Positions 1 to 11,984 of a DNA stretch of 64,000 bases are shown here, in pieces. The stretch spans positions 54,884,338 to 54,948,337 of the forward strand of contig NW_019211455.1 of NCBI RefSeq assembly GCF_002443255.2, written 5' to 3'. The position numbers and the translations under genes were made by a program. How positions within the stretch are numbered: position 1 is the first letter of the stretch; the number at the start of each line of letters is the position of its first letter. Origin of the DNA: Varroa destructor. Lineage: Eukaryota; Arthropoda; Arachnida; Mesostigmata; Varroidae. The notes under the pieces were generated by a model, which saw only the letters and a program-made list of their open reading frames with translations, was not told the origin of the DNA and did no database searches.

Positions 1-3000
1 TCAGGCAATTAGCACGTTTTCGATAAGATTTCAGTGAAATATTTTCTCAACTGGAAACCCCGTCGTTAATCTCTAAAAATTTGGTTCTACAAAACACCAA
101 ATAGAGTCCCATGGAAACCAGAGCGCGCCCCACTGCGATAGACATCCAGTGACAAGATCCGCGCTTTTCAATCGCTCAAATCCCATGGATGGCAGTCGGA
201 GTTTAGGGTGAGTGTCTAACACTCGGCACTACTGCACGATATCCAACACTTACTATTATATCTACTGCAAGCGTACTTGTATTACTGTAAACACGTTGGT
301 GCAAACCATCTCTCAATGCCCTGTCAGCGTGCTCGTACTATCTACAGTCGTATGAGGTAATACGCTAAGAGAGGGCAAAAGGACCACCTACAGGGATTAA
401 CGGTAGGCGAACATAGTCTAATCATAATTTTAGTAACAATTTTATTACCTAGACACCATATAGTCTAATTGAGAAAAATTAGGAGTCCATCATCAGCTAA
501 GCTCCATGAATCTTCGCCTTCAGAGCACGATGAATGATGACACAGACGATGAGCAAATAAAAAATCGCTCAAAGCATTACAACGATGCCCGTGTAGGATT
601 TCTGCACAAGTACCGTCAACCGATAGCGAGAAAAATAACACCAAAGTGATTATTTGCAGCGAATCAACCAAAAAGGTTTTGCTATCTCCACGTTATGTCC
701 TATTCCGAATAGTTACGGTCTGCATTTGGACCTCGGCTTGCAATACCTGCAATCGCGTGAACTGAAGTTGCAAACTTCATCGCGTGCTATTTTTGGCTGC
801 TGGACACGCCTTGAAACAGCACAACTTCACTATTGTACATACCTCAAAACAGGTTTCAAACTAAGAACAAATCGGATAATTTTTCGATGAAATAAATGTG
901 AATACCCGATGGCAAACCTAAGGAATACTATAGAACATCGCAAGATCGGGTGCAAATCGTATGTCTGCATTCTTTTTCTCGCTGTTCGGATACAATGCAT
1001 ATTAGTCAGATGATATTAAGTATGAGCGCTTCTTAATATGAAGTTTACAGATAAGTAACTTAATTATCCTAGATGAAACAAAATATTGTATAGTATTTGG
1101 CCAAAGATTACTTTATCGAGCCTAGTGAATAATTTGACGACAGCCGAAGGTATTCTACCTAATTTTCAGGTCTATTTACTCCTATTTTAGAATTTGATCT
1201 CATATCCTATCGCTGCAAGTCATTGAAAATTCACATCTTGCTGATTAGAAATATTGTCAAATATCTATAAAAAAGGTTTCATGAGGTCTGAAGTAATATA
1301 TTATTGACAGTTGTCGACGTCTGATCTGCATAGCCTTAGAAGTTTATAACTTTCTGTAAAAAAAAAGTCCTTGTAAACAGATAATTTCAATGTGTCTATG
1401 TTATCCGGCCCTGCCGTATTCTTGTGCTATATCGTTATGACAATACGTTAGCCATGTGACAATTATACATTTCAATGGCTACTCTAATGGATGGAACGAA
1501 TCTTCTGCTAACATCATGCATCCCAGGATTCTACAAAAGTCGTTCCGTGTAGCACGACAATCATGTCAAAACAATTAGTGCTTGCAATAGCAGCGTATAC
1601 CTCATTAACGTGGCCTTAGTTGCAAGCGACTAATGGCTTTTGCAGAGGCCAAAAAGAGCACAGTGGCACGATGCAGTCGTACTTAACACGATAAACAATT
1701 GCCCAAACAATATAAACAAGATAGTATTCCATAGAGAAAACAGTTCGAACAAAAAGTGGACCGTGAGTATAGAAAATATAGTTGTTTCTATTACAATATA
1801 CACGAATATGCTCAAAATAACACTTGCTGGTTTGAGTAAAATCGTAATATTACCTAAAAACTTTGAGCATTGATGATTTGTAAACATCAACCATAATGTC
1901 TAGCAATAAGCTTTGTACTTATTCGATCAAACGAAAATATTGTATACAAATTGTGTATCTATTTCCGTGTTAATAAAAAATAATATTAGCTTGCCACAAA
2001 AATTCTTATCTGGCAAGTGTCATCTACACTTTGCTATACATCATTACCACGAAACGACGATTGTCTAAATAGCGAACTTCGTCACCTGTCAATTAGTTAT
2101 CTTCATTCGTTACGAAATAAGCAGGATTACATGAATGTAACCTAACGGATGCTGTTTTGCCAGGGGTTGTTCGCTATCAGACAGAGCTTAACCACGATTT
2201 TAACTGGCAAATTTCGCCTATTTACGTGTACTCCTTAAAATCCATGGACGGCTCGTTCAGGCTAATACCACATTGTCTCTATGAAGCCGTTTCCACGGTC
2301 CAGTTCACTTAACTATCGACTACGACACCACCGCGATAACAATCTAAAGCCGTGGGACTTGATTTCTGTACAACATAGGGAAGGAGGAAAATCCACCTTT
2401 GGCAACTTGCTATAGGAAACACCGTTGACAAATTATCCGAGGTTTTATTTTTTACGATTTACGAGATCGTCTAAATTATAATTAGAAGATTGCATAGTCC
2501 GTAATTAAACCGTTCATCTTTCTGCAGGGTTTCCTACCAAAGAAAATGCGGGACAGTTTTGAATCAGAGACAGGGAAGGCCTGGCAATGAATGGTAAACA
2601 TTGAGTACTTCCGTAGGGGTATGATTTCGTTAATACAGTAGATACCCACCAGTCTAAGGAACGTGCAATCGACAGGTAGCACTGCAAGGAGGAGTTATAA
2701 AATATAAAAAGGTGTCCTTACGGAAATCATTTCAACCCAACGACGTATTGTATTTGTATATTATTATGCGCAATATATTTAGAAGTGCCTCCTTTGCTTC
2801 TACGAAGATTTACCGTTAAAGGCAGCTTTTGTTCCCATCTGTAAACTTAATCAATTGGGTAATGCGAAGTTAATTCGTTTGCTACTCCTATCGCACCAAC
2901 GTAATTACGCTAACGTAGTTCTTCGACAGCTCTCTGCTCCAACAGTTGCGGCAAGAGAAACAATCGAGTCTGCTTGACTATTGAGCAAAATATGTTATTT

Positions 3001-6000
3001 TGTCAATATCCCATTGACAATAAACGTTCATTACATAGAGTCTATTCATACAGACTTTATTTAAGAGTGAGGGAGAGACTAGAACTACTTCAGCGCGCTT
3101 TCGGTATTCGCGCAATTTGAGTACGTAATCAACAATGCAGACAACGTTCTGTTCACGCCATCAAGTGATGCTTGTGTTTTTTTTTCACTAAGAAGGATGC
3201 GAGCCGCTACTGGCTGTCTGATGTGAAGTCTGGCTATTCAGTCGATGGGAACAGGGTTCAACAGAATGTAGGTCGTAAGGTATTTGCGTGTGACTAATAG
3301 GATACCATAGGTAAACATTGATGAAGTTCTTTCCATATATATATATTTATAGAGTTTACGATGAGAATGATCATTTTTTACTTACAGATGTGTTGCATAC
3401 AAGAGATGCTGAATATATGTAGTAAGTAAATTCTACAATATGTCCGTTTTGCGCTACATAGCATGTAGTATGTTTTAGCAATTAAGTGACTGGTCAACGT
3501 TGGCAAATGTAAAACATCAATCGAAAAAATTAACAAGATATCCTTTATTTTCAAAGTGTCTAAGAGCACAATACAATTCAAAATGACGAGAATACACAGA
3601 GCCAAAAGGACTCGATAAAAAGTCCTTCTCAGAAATCAACGACCGTTCTAGCGTCCAACGCTTCTTACAAAGAACTCACTCATCTAACATCGATTGATCT
3701 GAAACTAATCGGGTTAGGTAATTCGGAGCAATGAAAAATACTGCAAATGATAAATTAGCTCTTCCCCCTGGATCGATTCAAGCTTCAACCAACTCGATCG
3801 ATCCCCGTCGTTTTTGTAGTCTGAGTTGACTGGACCGACCTTAGATAACAACGATTCAACTAGAACGGCCTCGGTTTTCGGCCTTGAGTCAGGCCTGATG
3901 CGTAATCTCGATTTCCAACTCATTAGGATACACTGGATATTGACTGTTGTCTAATAGAAGAACTTGAGGCAGGTTGGCCTTCGACCCACAACAAGTTTCG
4001 ACGTAAGTCGAAACCGTAAACGGACCTTACCGTTGACCAAGCACACATCATCCCTATAAGATTGATGACCCATTATCCTTCAAGCATCGCCAGCAGCACC
4101 TTCACTGTCGGCTTCTACCATCTAACCCACAGTCGACGCATTATTTTTAGCTTGTCATCCAATATTTTTCCCAGCAGTTCCAGCACTGCGTCCCTTACCC
4201 TGCAATCGCAATTGATGAGCGCGTCGAATCCTGCCTGCAGATCACCACAGACGACTGTCACAAAAATTCACGATACTTTGACTCACTGCGATAACTACAC
4301 AATCAGTCCTCAGTGTAAACTAACACTAATCCACAGTGGATTGCTCCCTGGCACTCATTGCGTTCTCCAAGCCTATCTTATAATCATCTAGATTCGGGAC
4401 TCAAATAAGGTTTACCCATTGCAAGCGTTCCGAAACCGTTACATGACCGTTTTCACTAAGGATATGAAATGTCCCCGATCGTTTGTTATATCTCTGACGC
4501 TTGAATATTGTGTATTCGCCTCGTGTTTCACTTTGACACCGTAGTCCAGACACTGTTGATTTACAAAGGTCTAAGCAGAAAAAAGGAGATATTAGATCTT
4601 TTTCTCGTTCTACATAGAGATACAGTTGTGTAATACGCACTGGTCACGTAGCGCGCAATACCAAATACCGTTACTAGCGTCTTAGAACAACTTATAGCAA
4701 GTACATCAATGCTGTTCTCCTCAGAGAAACCACACCGTTTACTTGTCGAGCGGATCAGGAGGCGGTTGTGTTAGGAAGAACGTATGCTTGCCAAGAGAAC
4801 GATCACCCGTTCGGTAGAGCTCGTCTACTTTGAGCAGTTAGAAAGGCAGTAACTTGGCTAGACGCTACAGGTGCTGTCAAGAGGAGACACACAATATCCG
4901 GGCCACTCAAAGAATGGATCAGGCTCCAAGTTATTCATACGCGAGGCGTACGCTAATGTGGAAGAGAACTGTCAAGTTCTCAGATATGTTGTAATTAGTC
5001 ATAAGCCATCGCTAGGCTTTAAAGTAGACCGCTAAATCATCAATTCACAAAGGCACACCGAACTGTGTTTAGCTGATAGCCTCGACATTAAACTGGCAAT
5101 TAGCAGTTTGAAATGTGGATATGGCCACATGCAGAGTCTCCAGTTTGTTTCAAAACACAAAGAAGCTACTGCTCCGCGTCGAATTAACGACGACATTAAC
5201 AGTACGCAGAATATCGCCTCCGACAGCTGGTGATCTCCGATCATGTCCTTTTCGCTGAATTGCCAATTCCTCCAGCCCCGCACTCTCTTATTTACTTATT
5301 TAAATTATCCTTTCACAGGACAGTTGGAACTTTCACTCCGTCGGATCGTTAAAAATTCCCAGGGTCGAAATGTTAACTGATCCATAACTGCCACTTTGAT
5401 GTAAGGATTCTCTTCTGCTGCTATCTGTTGGATTTGGGAGAGGCACGAACAAGCTGAAATAAGCGAGCACAGTAAACCCACTATTTGAGGCCACCGGTAA
5501 CTGTGTCGACGTGAGAGATACAGGTTGTAATGCATCTACGAAAACGTCGGTCCGCAGGCAGCAACCCCCATCACTCACAGTATCAGAGAATGCCACTGCA
5601 GACGACGCTATAGCGCCTCGGTCGCACAATCATTGCAACAGTATTAGCGACAATATCACTAGTATTAACAATGATGTATACAAGAGAAGGAGAAGTTGAT
5701 CAAACGCATGCGTTCGCGGCTGGCGCATCATAGGTTGACTAATATACCAATGTTAGTCACATATATGTGGTAAGCTGCCTCCTGTTTATCGGGCTATGCA
5801 AAGAAGACCGCGACAGAAGGTAGAACTCGACAGACAAATACGCAAGAGCAACTACACGTCTCTCAGCAGACCAGCTCAGTTCGTGTCCTGGCATAACAAA
5901 GGACCCTTTCCACGTGCGGTGATAAGCTCTTACGAGGACAGCTGCTTTGCAAGTCGGTATATATCAACAATACATGATGCCTCTTGCGTATTATTCGCAG

Positions 6001-7064
6001 CTACCCTCAGTTTCCCTTGCCTCTCTGTTATTCTTTTTTTGTGATTGCACGAAGCAACAAGCCTGCGGGTAGAAAATCAGCTGGGACGCACGCGCAATTT
6101 TCAACCTCCGTCAAACGAAAGAGCCACAGCGAATGGGTATTTTAAATTTTGGTTTTGGTCTATCATGGCTGATTTCGTATACACAGTGTATCTTTGAAAA
6201 ACGTTTGTTGAAGACGAAAGCAGTCGAAATGATTGGGGCTTTGGGTATTGGAATTTAGCTTTAATCTTTCGGTGATCCGCAGCTCTGAAAGCATTCCCAA
6301 AAACAGTTGTACTTAACAGGTAAATCAAGCATTATTTCAGCTTTTATTTATAAGTGTAACTAATCGGGGACACGAAAAAGTCAAATAAGGCTAAAAATGT
6401 TGCCCTTTGCATCGTAATGCACTAACATAGGCTCGTTGGGTAAACTTCTATTGAGTTACACTGTGTGGAGGAGGGCTTCGTGCAGACGACAGGTTCACGC
6501 CAGAAACAAACACGCGGCTAGGTGGTGTTTAAAGACCATAAGAAGAACGGCTCAGACGGAACCGAAAGCATACACATAGATGCACTCCAGATTCGCTCTC
6601 AGAAGTAAATACTCAGTATATGAAAAAATCGGCTGTTCCTTGAAAAAAAAAAATCGCGACCAGTCGTACACAGAAAAAACGTCTGTTACGTCTCATCGAC
6701 GTATCGAAGACGGAGTGAGTGATTTCACCACAGTTTCTGAAGGGCGAGAGAGGACCCAGCCCTAATGTGTAATTCAGAGGACAAAGCGGCAACCATAGTG
6801 TTTGTTTGATTTGGTAAGCTAAACAAATATTACTTTTTTTTTTTACCATAGCATAGAGATTTCGTGTTATACTGATACTCGGAGTTTAGTAGGCATGTTT
6901 TGCTAGTATACGTGTATTTACTATGTCGACTACTTGGTTGTTGTGGTAGTCAACGTTGTAAATAAGATTCGGCTTTGCTGTCATTGGTAGCTTTCCTTCT
7001 TATTCCCGCCCTCTCTTTACATGTACATTTACCGTTGACAAATCTCGATGTGTTATTTTCACAG
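1..7064. other. No supported gene; upstream flank of the GDP-fucose transporter
   Basis: Moderately AT-rich DNA. All open frames are short (under about 100 codons), have no recognisable family signature and mostly lie in both strands at once, as expected by chance. The non-coding first exon and promoter of the GDP-fucose transporter should lie in its right-hand part, because a splice acceptor sits at 7063-7064, but the matching donor and the transcription start cannot be chosen from sequence alone. Confidence 0.6.
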
Positions 7065-7085
7065 AAACTGGTCAATTTCGTAACA

Positions 7086-7310
7086 ATGCCGCCGTCTACA
7101 ATAACGGCGGAATATGACGGGTCTCTAGCTTGGCAATATGCCAAGGTTGTCGGAGTCATTGCCGCTTACTGGGTTGTGTCCATATCAATGGTATTTCTCA
7201 ATTCACATTTGTTGTCATCAAAGGATCGTCTTGAGGCGCCCCTATTTATCACGTTTACACAGTGCGTTATTACCGTTGGAATCTGTTTATTGTTTAGCTG
7301 CTTAAGCAAG
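7086..7310 (+). CDS. SLC35C1: GDP-fucose transporter coding exon 1
   Basis: Encodes residues 1-75 with the first two hydrophobic segments ([20 protein letters not shown], then [17 protein letters not shown]). It ends in phase 0 after Lys75, followed by donor GTTTGT. A pyrimidine-rich acceptor ending at 7064 indicates that the exon itself starts at 7065 and that an upstream non-coding exon exists. Confidence 0.93.
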
Positions 7311-10300
7311 GTTTGTTTAAAGCACATTATTCGTATATCGTTTTATCATAAAAATAAAGTCTAACGCAAGTCTAAATGGGTTTAATTTAAATTTCTTTCT
7401 TGAACTTAAGCTGTATTGCATTTTATACAAAAAAAAAAAAAAAAGATTTTTTTTGGTTCTAGACAGCTCAGAGTTTTTTAAAAGGATTACTAAAAAAATG
7501 AAACTCAGTTATACCTCAGAGCAATACCCGATAATATGAAAATATTATAAGACGTAGGATCTTCAATTGATACACGCTTTTATAAAAAGAAAGAGGGCAT
7601 ACGAGCAATATAATTTTTTGAGCATAATGCAATAACGTTACACATGTAGGTTTATCATTTAAATTACCAGCTAATTAACGTGCAGATTACTTGTGTCTTA
7701 TTATCTATAAACTGACTTAAATTAGATCTGTTTCCTGATTATTTATAGCTCTATTAAATTAGAATCAAAACGATGTCAGTCACTAAAGTTTTATTCTCTG
7801 ACATGCACGTAACGGGGAAGTTCTACTATAGACAATACTCTGGGATCCAAATCCTCGATCCCGGATGGCCGTCTTTGATAGTTCGGTCTGGAATTATCTC
7901 CCGAAAGCATGATCTTAAAATACATCATATTTTAAATCTGCTCGACTTTGTATTTTTGGTAGGCGTTCCCGCGTTTCTTCTGGTTTCCAGCATGTACCTT
8001 GGATACTGTAAAACTTGTACGACTTTCTCCTGTATCAGTCTTCTTTGTTATGATGATTACATTTAATAATCTTTGCCTAAAATATGTTGGAGTGGCATTT
8101 TACACTGTGAGCCGGTCGCTAACAACAGTCTTCAACGTTATATTCACCTACATCATTCTCAAACAGAGAACATCATTATACGCTCTCGTCTGCTGTGGTG
8201 TCATCATTGGTAAGGGGGAATTTATTTTTGAAAAGCTGGCAAGAGTAATACAAAGCGAAACTATTTTGCTTGAAAGTTGATATTTTAATAAAATTACGAT
8301 AGACGACAATTACAATATGAATTTCTTTGATGTTTTACATTTACTGACGTGCTAAAGTGGAAATTCATACATGCAGTCACAGAAGAAATTTATGCATGTG
8401 CGTATCGGAACGCACAGGAATAATAGACTTCGCAAGGAAGGTTTTGAAATATCTAGCAGCTGGGCGTCTTGTCTTATCTATGCACCTTTAACATTGGTAC
8501 GGCTATGCAGGTGGTTTCTTGCTGGGCGTTGACCAGGAGGAATCATCTGGTACGCTGAGTCTGATCGGCATCATTTACGGACTAATCGCGTCGGCTTCAC
8601 TGAGCTTGTACTCTATCTACACAAAAAAAGTAAGCTTTTCGTAATAACGTATGTTATTAGTTATTAGGAATCATATCTAAATGATTTAATATTGAAGGTT
8701 TTATGAGATCTGTGAGACGTTTTGGAAATTTCTGAAGATCACGAAACTTGAAGACTTCGAACTGGCAACTAATGCTCAAATCGCTAAAATACTGACTATA
8801 ACCTCGCGACTATTTATGCAGCAAGCACATACCTTTTACTCTGACGCTTTTTATTTTAGGTGACCATTATTGTGTTTTCTTTGGAATTTTATATTGTTCT
8901 ATGTTATTTAGCGTGGTGAGGTGATAGCATCAAATATGAACGATATTTTCACAGCGTTTCTTTTCGTATTATAATAAACGCAATGAAATGGGGGCAGGGG
9001 CAAGTTGTCAACCTTTTTATTGTTATACGGCAGTGACACGCATTTGTTGGGACTTCCACTGAACGCACTATTAGTCCAAAAACATCGTGAAAGCCGTTTC
9101 GATCATCGCTGTTGTTGCCGTTAACAATTTGCTTTTAGAATATTACTCATTTCTGCGATATGGGGCGTGAAACACCAAATCGGTGAACGTGGAACGCTAA
9201 ACATAAATTATTTCCATTCAAATAAGCCATCCATTGAACTATGATTACTAGCAGAATTCGCAAACTATGCCACTGCCTCTATATACATATACTGTAAAGA
9301 TATAGAGTAAAGACTCTCAAACTGTTAAGAGACATTGGCTCACGCTCTATTTAGATACCCAATAATGTTTTAAACATTTTTTTTGTTAGTTGCAGTGTAC
9401 TTAGTGGGTTACGTCCTTGTTTGCCAAACTTGAAGGGAATACGTGATAGTCTCGGTTAAAATCCGGACGCAGACACAGTTCGTTCCGGGGCCGGTTGTCT
9501 AATTGAATTTCTAAGGCGGTACTGCACGCAAATCTCGAAACATAATAATATTGTAAAAGATATCTTTGGTCGGTTAGAGTTTTCAGTCGCGAAATAACAA
9601 ATAGATTCCATAATCTTAATACGTGTAATTTTACTGTAGTCTCAGAATACTTCGCGCTACTGATTGGGAACTATTTTGCCAAAATTTCTTTAATCGTAAC
9701 TGTTAAGTCTACTATAAAAAAATGCAAATGTTTCGGGTTTTTTTCGTTATCACAGGCAGCGTTCTTAAGAATTGCTTTCGGTTCGGCTAGAGTAATTTCT
9801 ACTGCTGTCACAATAAGGATGGTGAAGGTGATATTAAGGATGGTGATAAGGATGATTTAATAATAAAATTAAAATACTCAACATGTTGGATGATTTAATA
9901 ATAAAACTGAAATACTCAACATGTTCTCTGTGCTAAAACTGTTGTTCATTTAGGTGCTGAAACTTGTCAACGACTCTGTGTCGCTATTGTCTTACTACAA
10001 TAATGTCAACGCTATGGTCATGTTCATTCCGTTGATTGTGTTAAGTGGTGAAGTTCCTGCGATTATGAAGTTTTCGCAGCTCGACTCACTCGTTTGGTGG
10101 TCACTTGTCGTTGTTGTGGGGATCTTCGGTTTTGCCATTGGCTATGTAACTATGCTTCAGATTCAGGTGAATAAACACGCCGTAACGCTTGCGAAAGGCA
10201 GCAGCACACGTTTGTTGTAGCAATTTGAAGGGTACATTTTTGAAGACGTAGAGTGCAACACATAACAAAATAGATCATAACTCAAGCCATGTTCCAGTTG

Positions 10301-11861
10301 CTGAAACTTGGGTGATGTATTACCTAATGCGATTATAACCAATAAAGCCATACGGTTTTTTAGGTCCGATTCATACATAAAATTCAATTTTTTAGATTTT
10401 TCCAAGCTATAGAATTTGCAGTTTGTTTAAAAGAAAGCGTATTAGATTAGAGGTTCAGTTTGTGGACAATATAATTATGAAACTCCAAAATCGCCGTGCC
10501 GGAGAACGTTTTTTCAAATGGGGTTTGACCAGGCATATAGCAATTAGGATTTTTATTAAAGACTAAAAATTTTTAATGTTAATATTTCGCAGTGGGTAGT
10601 AAAGTCTGTAACACTATGTGTGACTGATTTAAAATACATTAAGGGTAGATTATATTCGAGCTGGACTGTTCTGATATCAGAGCCAAATCAAAATATTGGG
10701 AAATTGATTTCGATCTAAAACACAACATAGCCAAGTTTCCATTATTTAGCATAAGGTGTTTATTGTTTGTTTTGTATTGGGCGCAGGTGACATCTCCTCT
10801 CACCCATAACGTATCTGGTACAGCAAAAGCCAGCGTACAGACCGTGTTAGCTGTTGCATTCTCTAAACAGGTTTGAAAATTTTTTGGTTGATCTACGAAA
10901 GATATTTCCTCCTACATAGTTTATATATCTCTTCGTATTCGAAGGATCTTTCGAATTCAAGCTTTTGACATTTCTATTTTACTGGTCCTCGTAAATAAAA
11001 TTTTCAAGATAGCATGATCCTTTATCTGAACCGTTTTCTAACAAAATTTAAGTTTTTCTTTGTAATCTGAGAAAGGTACAAACAGTAAAAAGCCAAGGCT
11101 TTGACGATTTGAAGAGACGAAGTCAGCTGTTTGTAATTATAGCTGTACATAATAGTTTATTTTTTTGCTTGAACTCAATTTGCTAATCTCCGTCAGATCA
11201 AGCTAGCTGTAAGAAACAAAAGCGAAGTTGCGTAACTTTATTTTTTCCTCTAGAAATCAACCAGATTGTTGCAATGTAGTAATCATAACAGAAAGACCTG
11301 TGATAATATTAAATATCATCGTGATACGAGTCAAAACGTTTTAGGGAATAGAGGGCGTCCCCTGTAGAAAGATTACATGAATATGATGGCTTCGACTTTA
11401 CCATTTTATTCAGTAGTGTTTCTATTTGTTTTAACATTAGTAAAACCAACAACTCCAACAAAACAAATTTATAGAATCAATGAAAATAATAACAATCCCG
11501 TGCTTTCTTTACGTGCACCACGCATATGCAGACAGCATAATTTTGTTAGTCAGGGCAGTAATAGCAACAACCAACAAATTTTCTCGTAGTTAGGGGTAAT
11601 GCAAAGGAGGTGCACGCAACCTTGGACAGCACGTTACGATTAAGGTTCAACACACACAACAAAACTTTCGAGGCAGCTTGAGTGCATCCCTTGGTCAAAC
11701 TACCACTTCATCTCTAATCTGTTTACCTCAACTATGTTTCCTAACAGGTGAAATCGATTTTGTGGTGGACCTCAAACGCACTCGTCCTTTTAGGTTCAGC
11801 GATGTACACGCGAGTGCGGCAGCTTGAGATGGCCAAATCGTACAATGAGCGCGGGCCTTAG
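7086..11861 (+). CDS. SLC35C1: GDP-fucose transporter (SLC35C1 family), six coding exons
   Basis: Nucleotide-sugar antiporter of the Golgi membrane that brings GDP-fucose into the lumen for fucosyltransferases, for example those acting on N-glycans. The coding exons are 7086-7310, 7963-8209, 8511-8629, 9954-10166, 10787-10870 and 11748-11861. They join in frame with GT-AG introns to give 333 residues (human SLC35C1 has 364). Seen in the product: [14 protein letters not shown] at about 109-122, RSLTTVFNV at 126-134, a GVDQE loop just after residue 160, [15 protein letters not shown], and [13 protein letters not shown] near 270-283. All are hallmark blocks of this family, spread over about ten hydrophobic segments. 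The start is the Met of MPPST, 21 bases after a probable 5' UTR splice acceptor; the frame stays open to that acceptor, so a longer N-terminus is possible. The gene converges with Nup88 downstream. Identification is very secure; exact orthology within SLC35C is inferred. Confidence 0.95.
7963..8209 (+). CDS. SLC35C1: GDP-fucose transporter coding exon 2
   Basis: Residues 76-157 plus one base. The acceptor is the TAG at 7960-7962; a second AG at 7989-7990 would break the frame, so the first is chosen. It carries the [14 protein letters not shown] and RSLTTVFNV blocks. Donor GTAAGG follows. Confidence 0.93.
8511..8629 (+). CDS. SLC35C1: GDP-fucose transporter coding exon 3
   Basis: Residues 158-197: a GFLLGVDQE block followed by a transmembrane segment ending in YSIYTKK. 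It completes the split Gly codon of exon 2 and ends in phase 0 before donor GTAAGC. No long open frame marks this exon; it was found by continuing the family alignment. Confidence 0.92.
9851..9926 (+). repeat. Tandem duplication of a 38-bp unit in intron 3
   Basis: Two adjacent copies of a 38-base unit beginning GATGATTTAATAATAAAA, at 9851 and 9889, differing at two positions. A looser GGATGGTGA-type repeat lies just upstream (9818-9850). It sits about 30 bases before the acceptor of coding exon 4. Confidence 0.9.
9954..10166 (+). CDS. SLC35C1: GDP-fucose transporter coding exon 4
   Basis: Residues 198-268, with YYNNVNA and [13 protein letters not shown], two of the strongest family blocks. 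The exon is in phase 0 at both ends (acceptor TTTAG, donor GTGAAT). Confidence 0.93.
10787..10870 (+). CDS. SLC35C1: GDP-fucose transporter coding exon 5
   Basis: Residues 269-296, encoding [15 protein letters not shown] and the following helix. Phase 0 at both ends. A short 84-base exon, securely placed by the near-invariant [12 protein letters not shown] block. Confidence 0.94.
11748..11861 (+). CDS. SLC35C1: GDP-fucose transporter coding exon 6 and stop
   Basis: Residues 297-333 and the TAG stop. Begins with [10 protein letters not shown], matching the last helix of the family, and ends in a short polar cytosolic tail without a dilysine retrieval motif. Confidence 0.93.
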   Translation: MKSILWWTSNALVLLGSAMYTRVRQLEMAKSYNERGP

Positions 11862-11978
11862 GCCGCAAAAAATTCTTACCAAATATCTAAGTTGACGAAG
11901 ATAGCGCCCTAAATCGTAGTCATTTCCGATGGCACGTGCTGTATTAAAAGCCTTAAATCTTGTTGGCTATGTACACAG

Positions 11979-11984
11979 AATAAA
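11979..11984 (+). terminator. Polyadenylation signal AATAAA of the GDP-fucose transporter gene
   Basis: A canonical AATAAA 118 bases after the stop codon, the first one downstream on this strand; it would give a short 3' UTR. Confidence 0.6.

Noticed and set aside
5305..5535. Minus-strand frame with a possible signal peptide
   Set aside because: Overlaps other open frames in two more phases and has no convincing initiation or homology.
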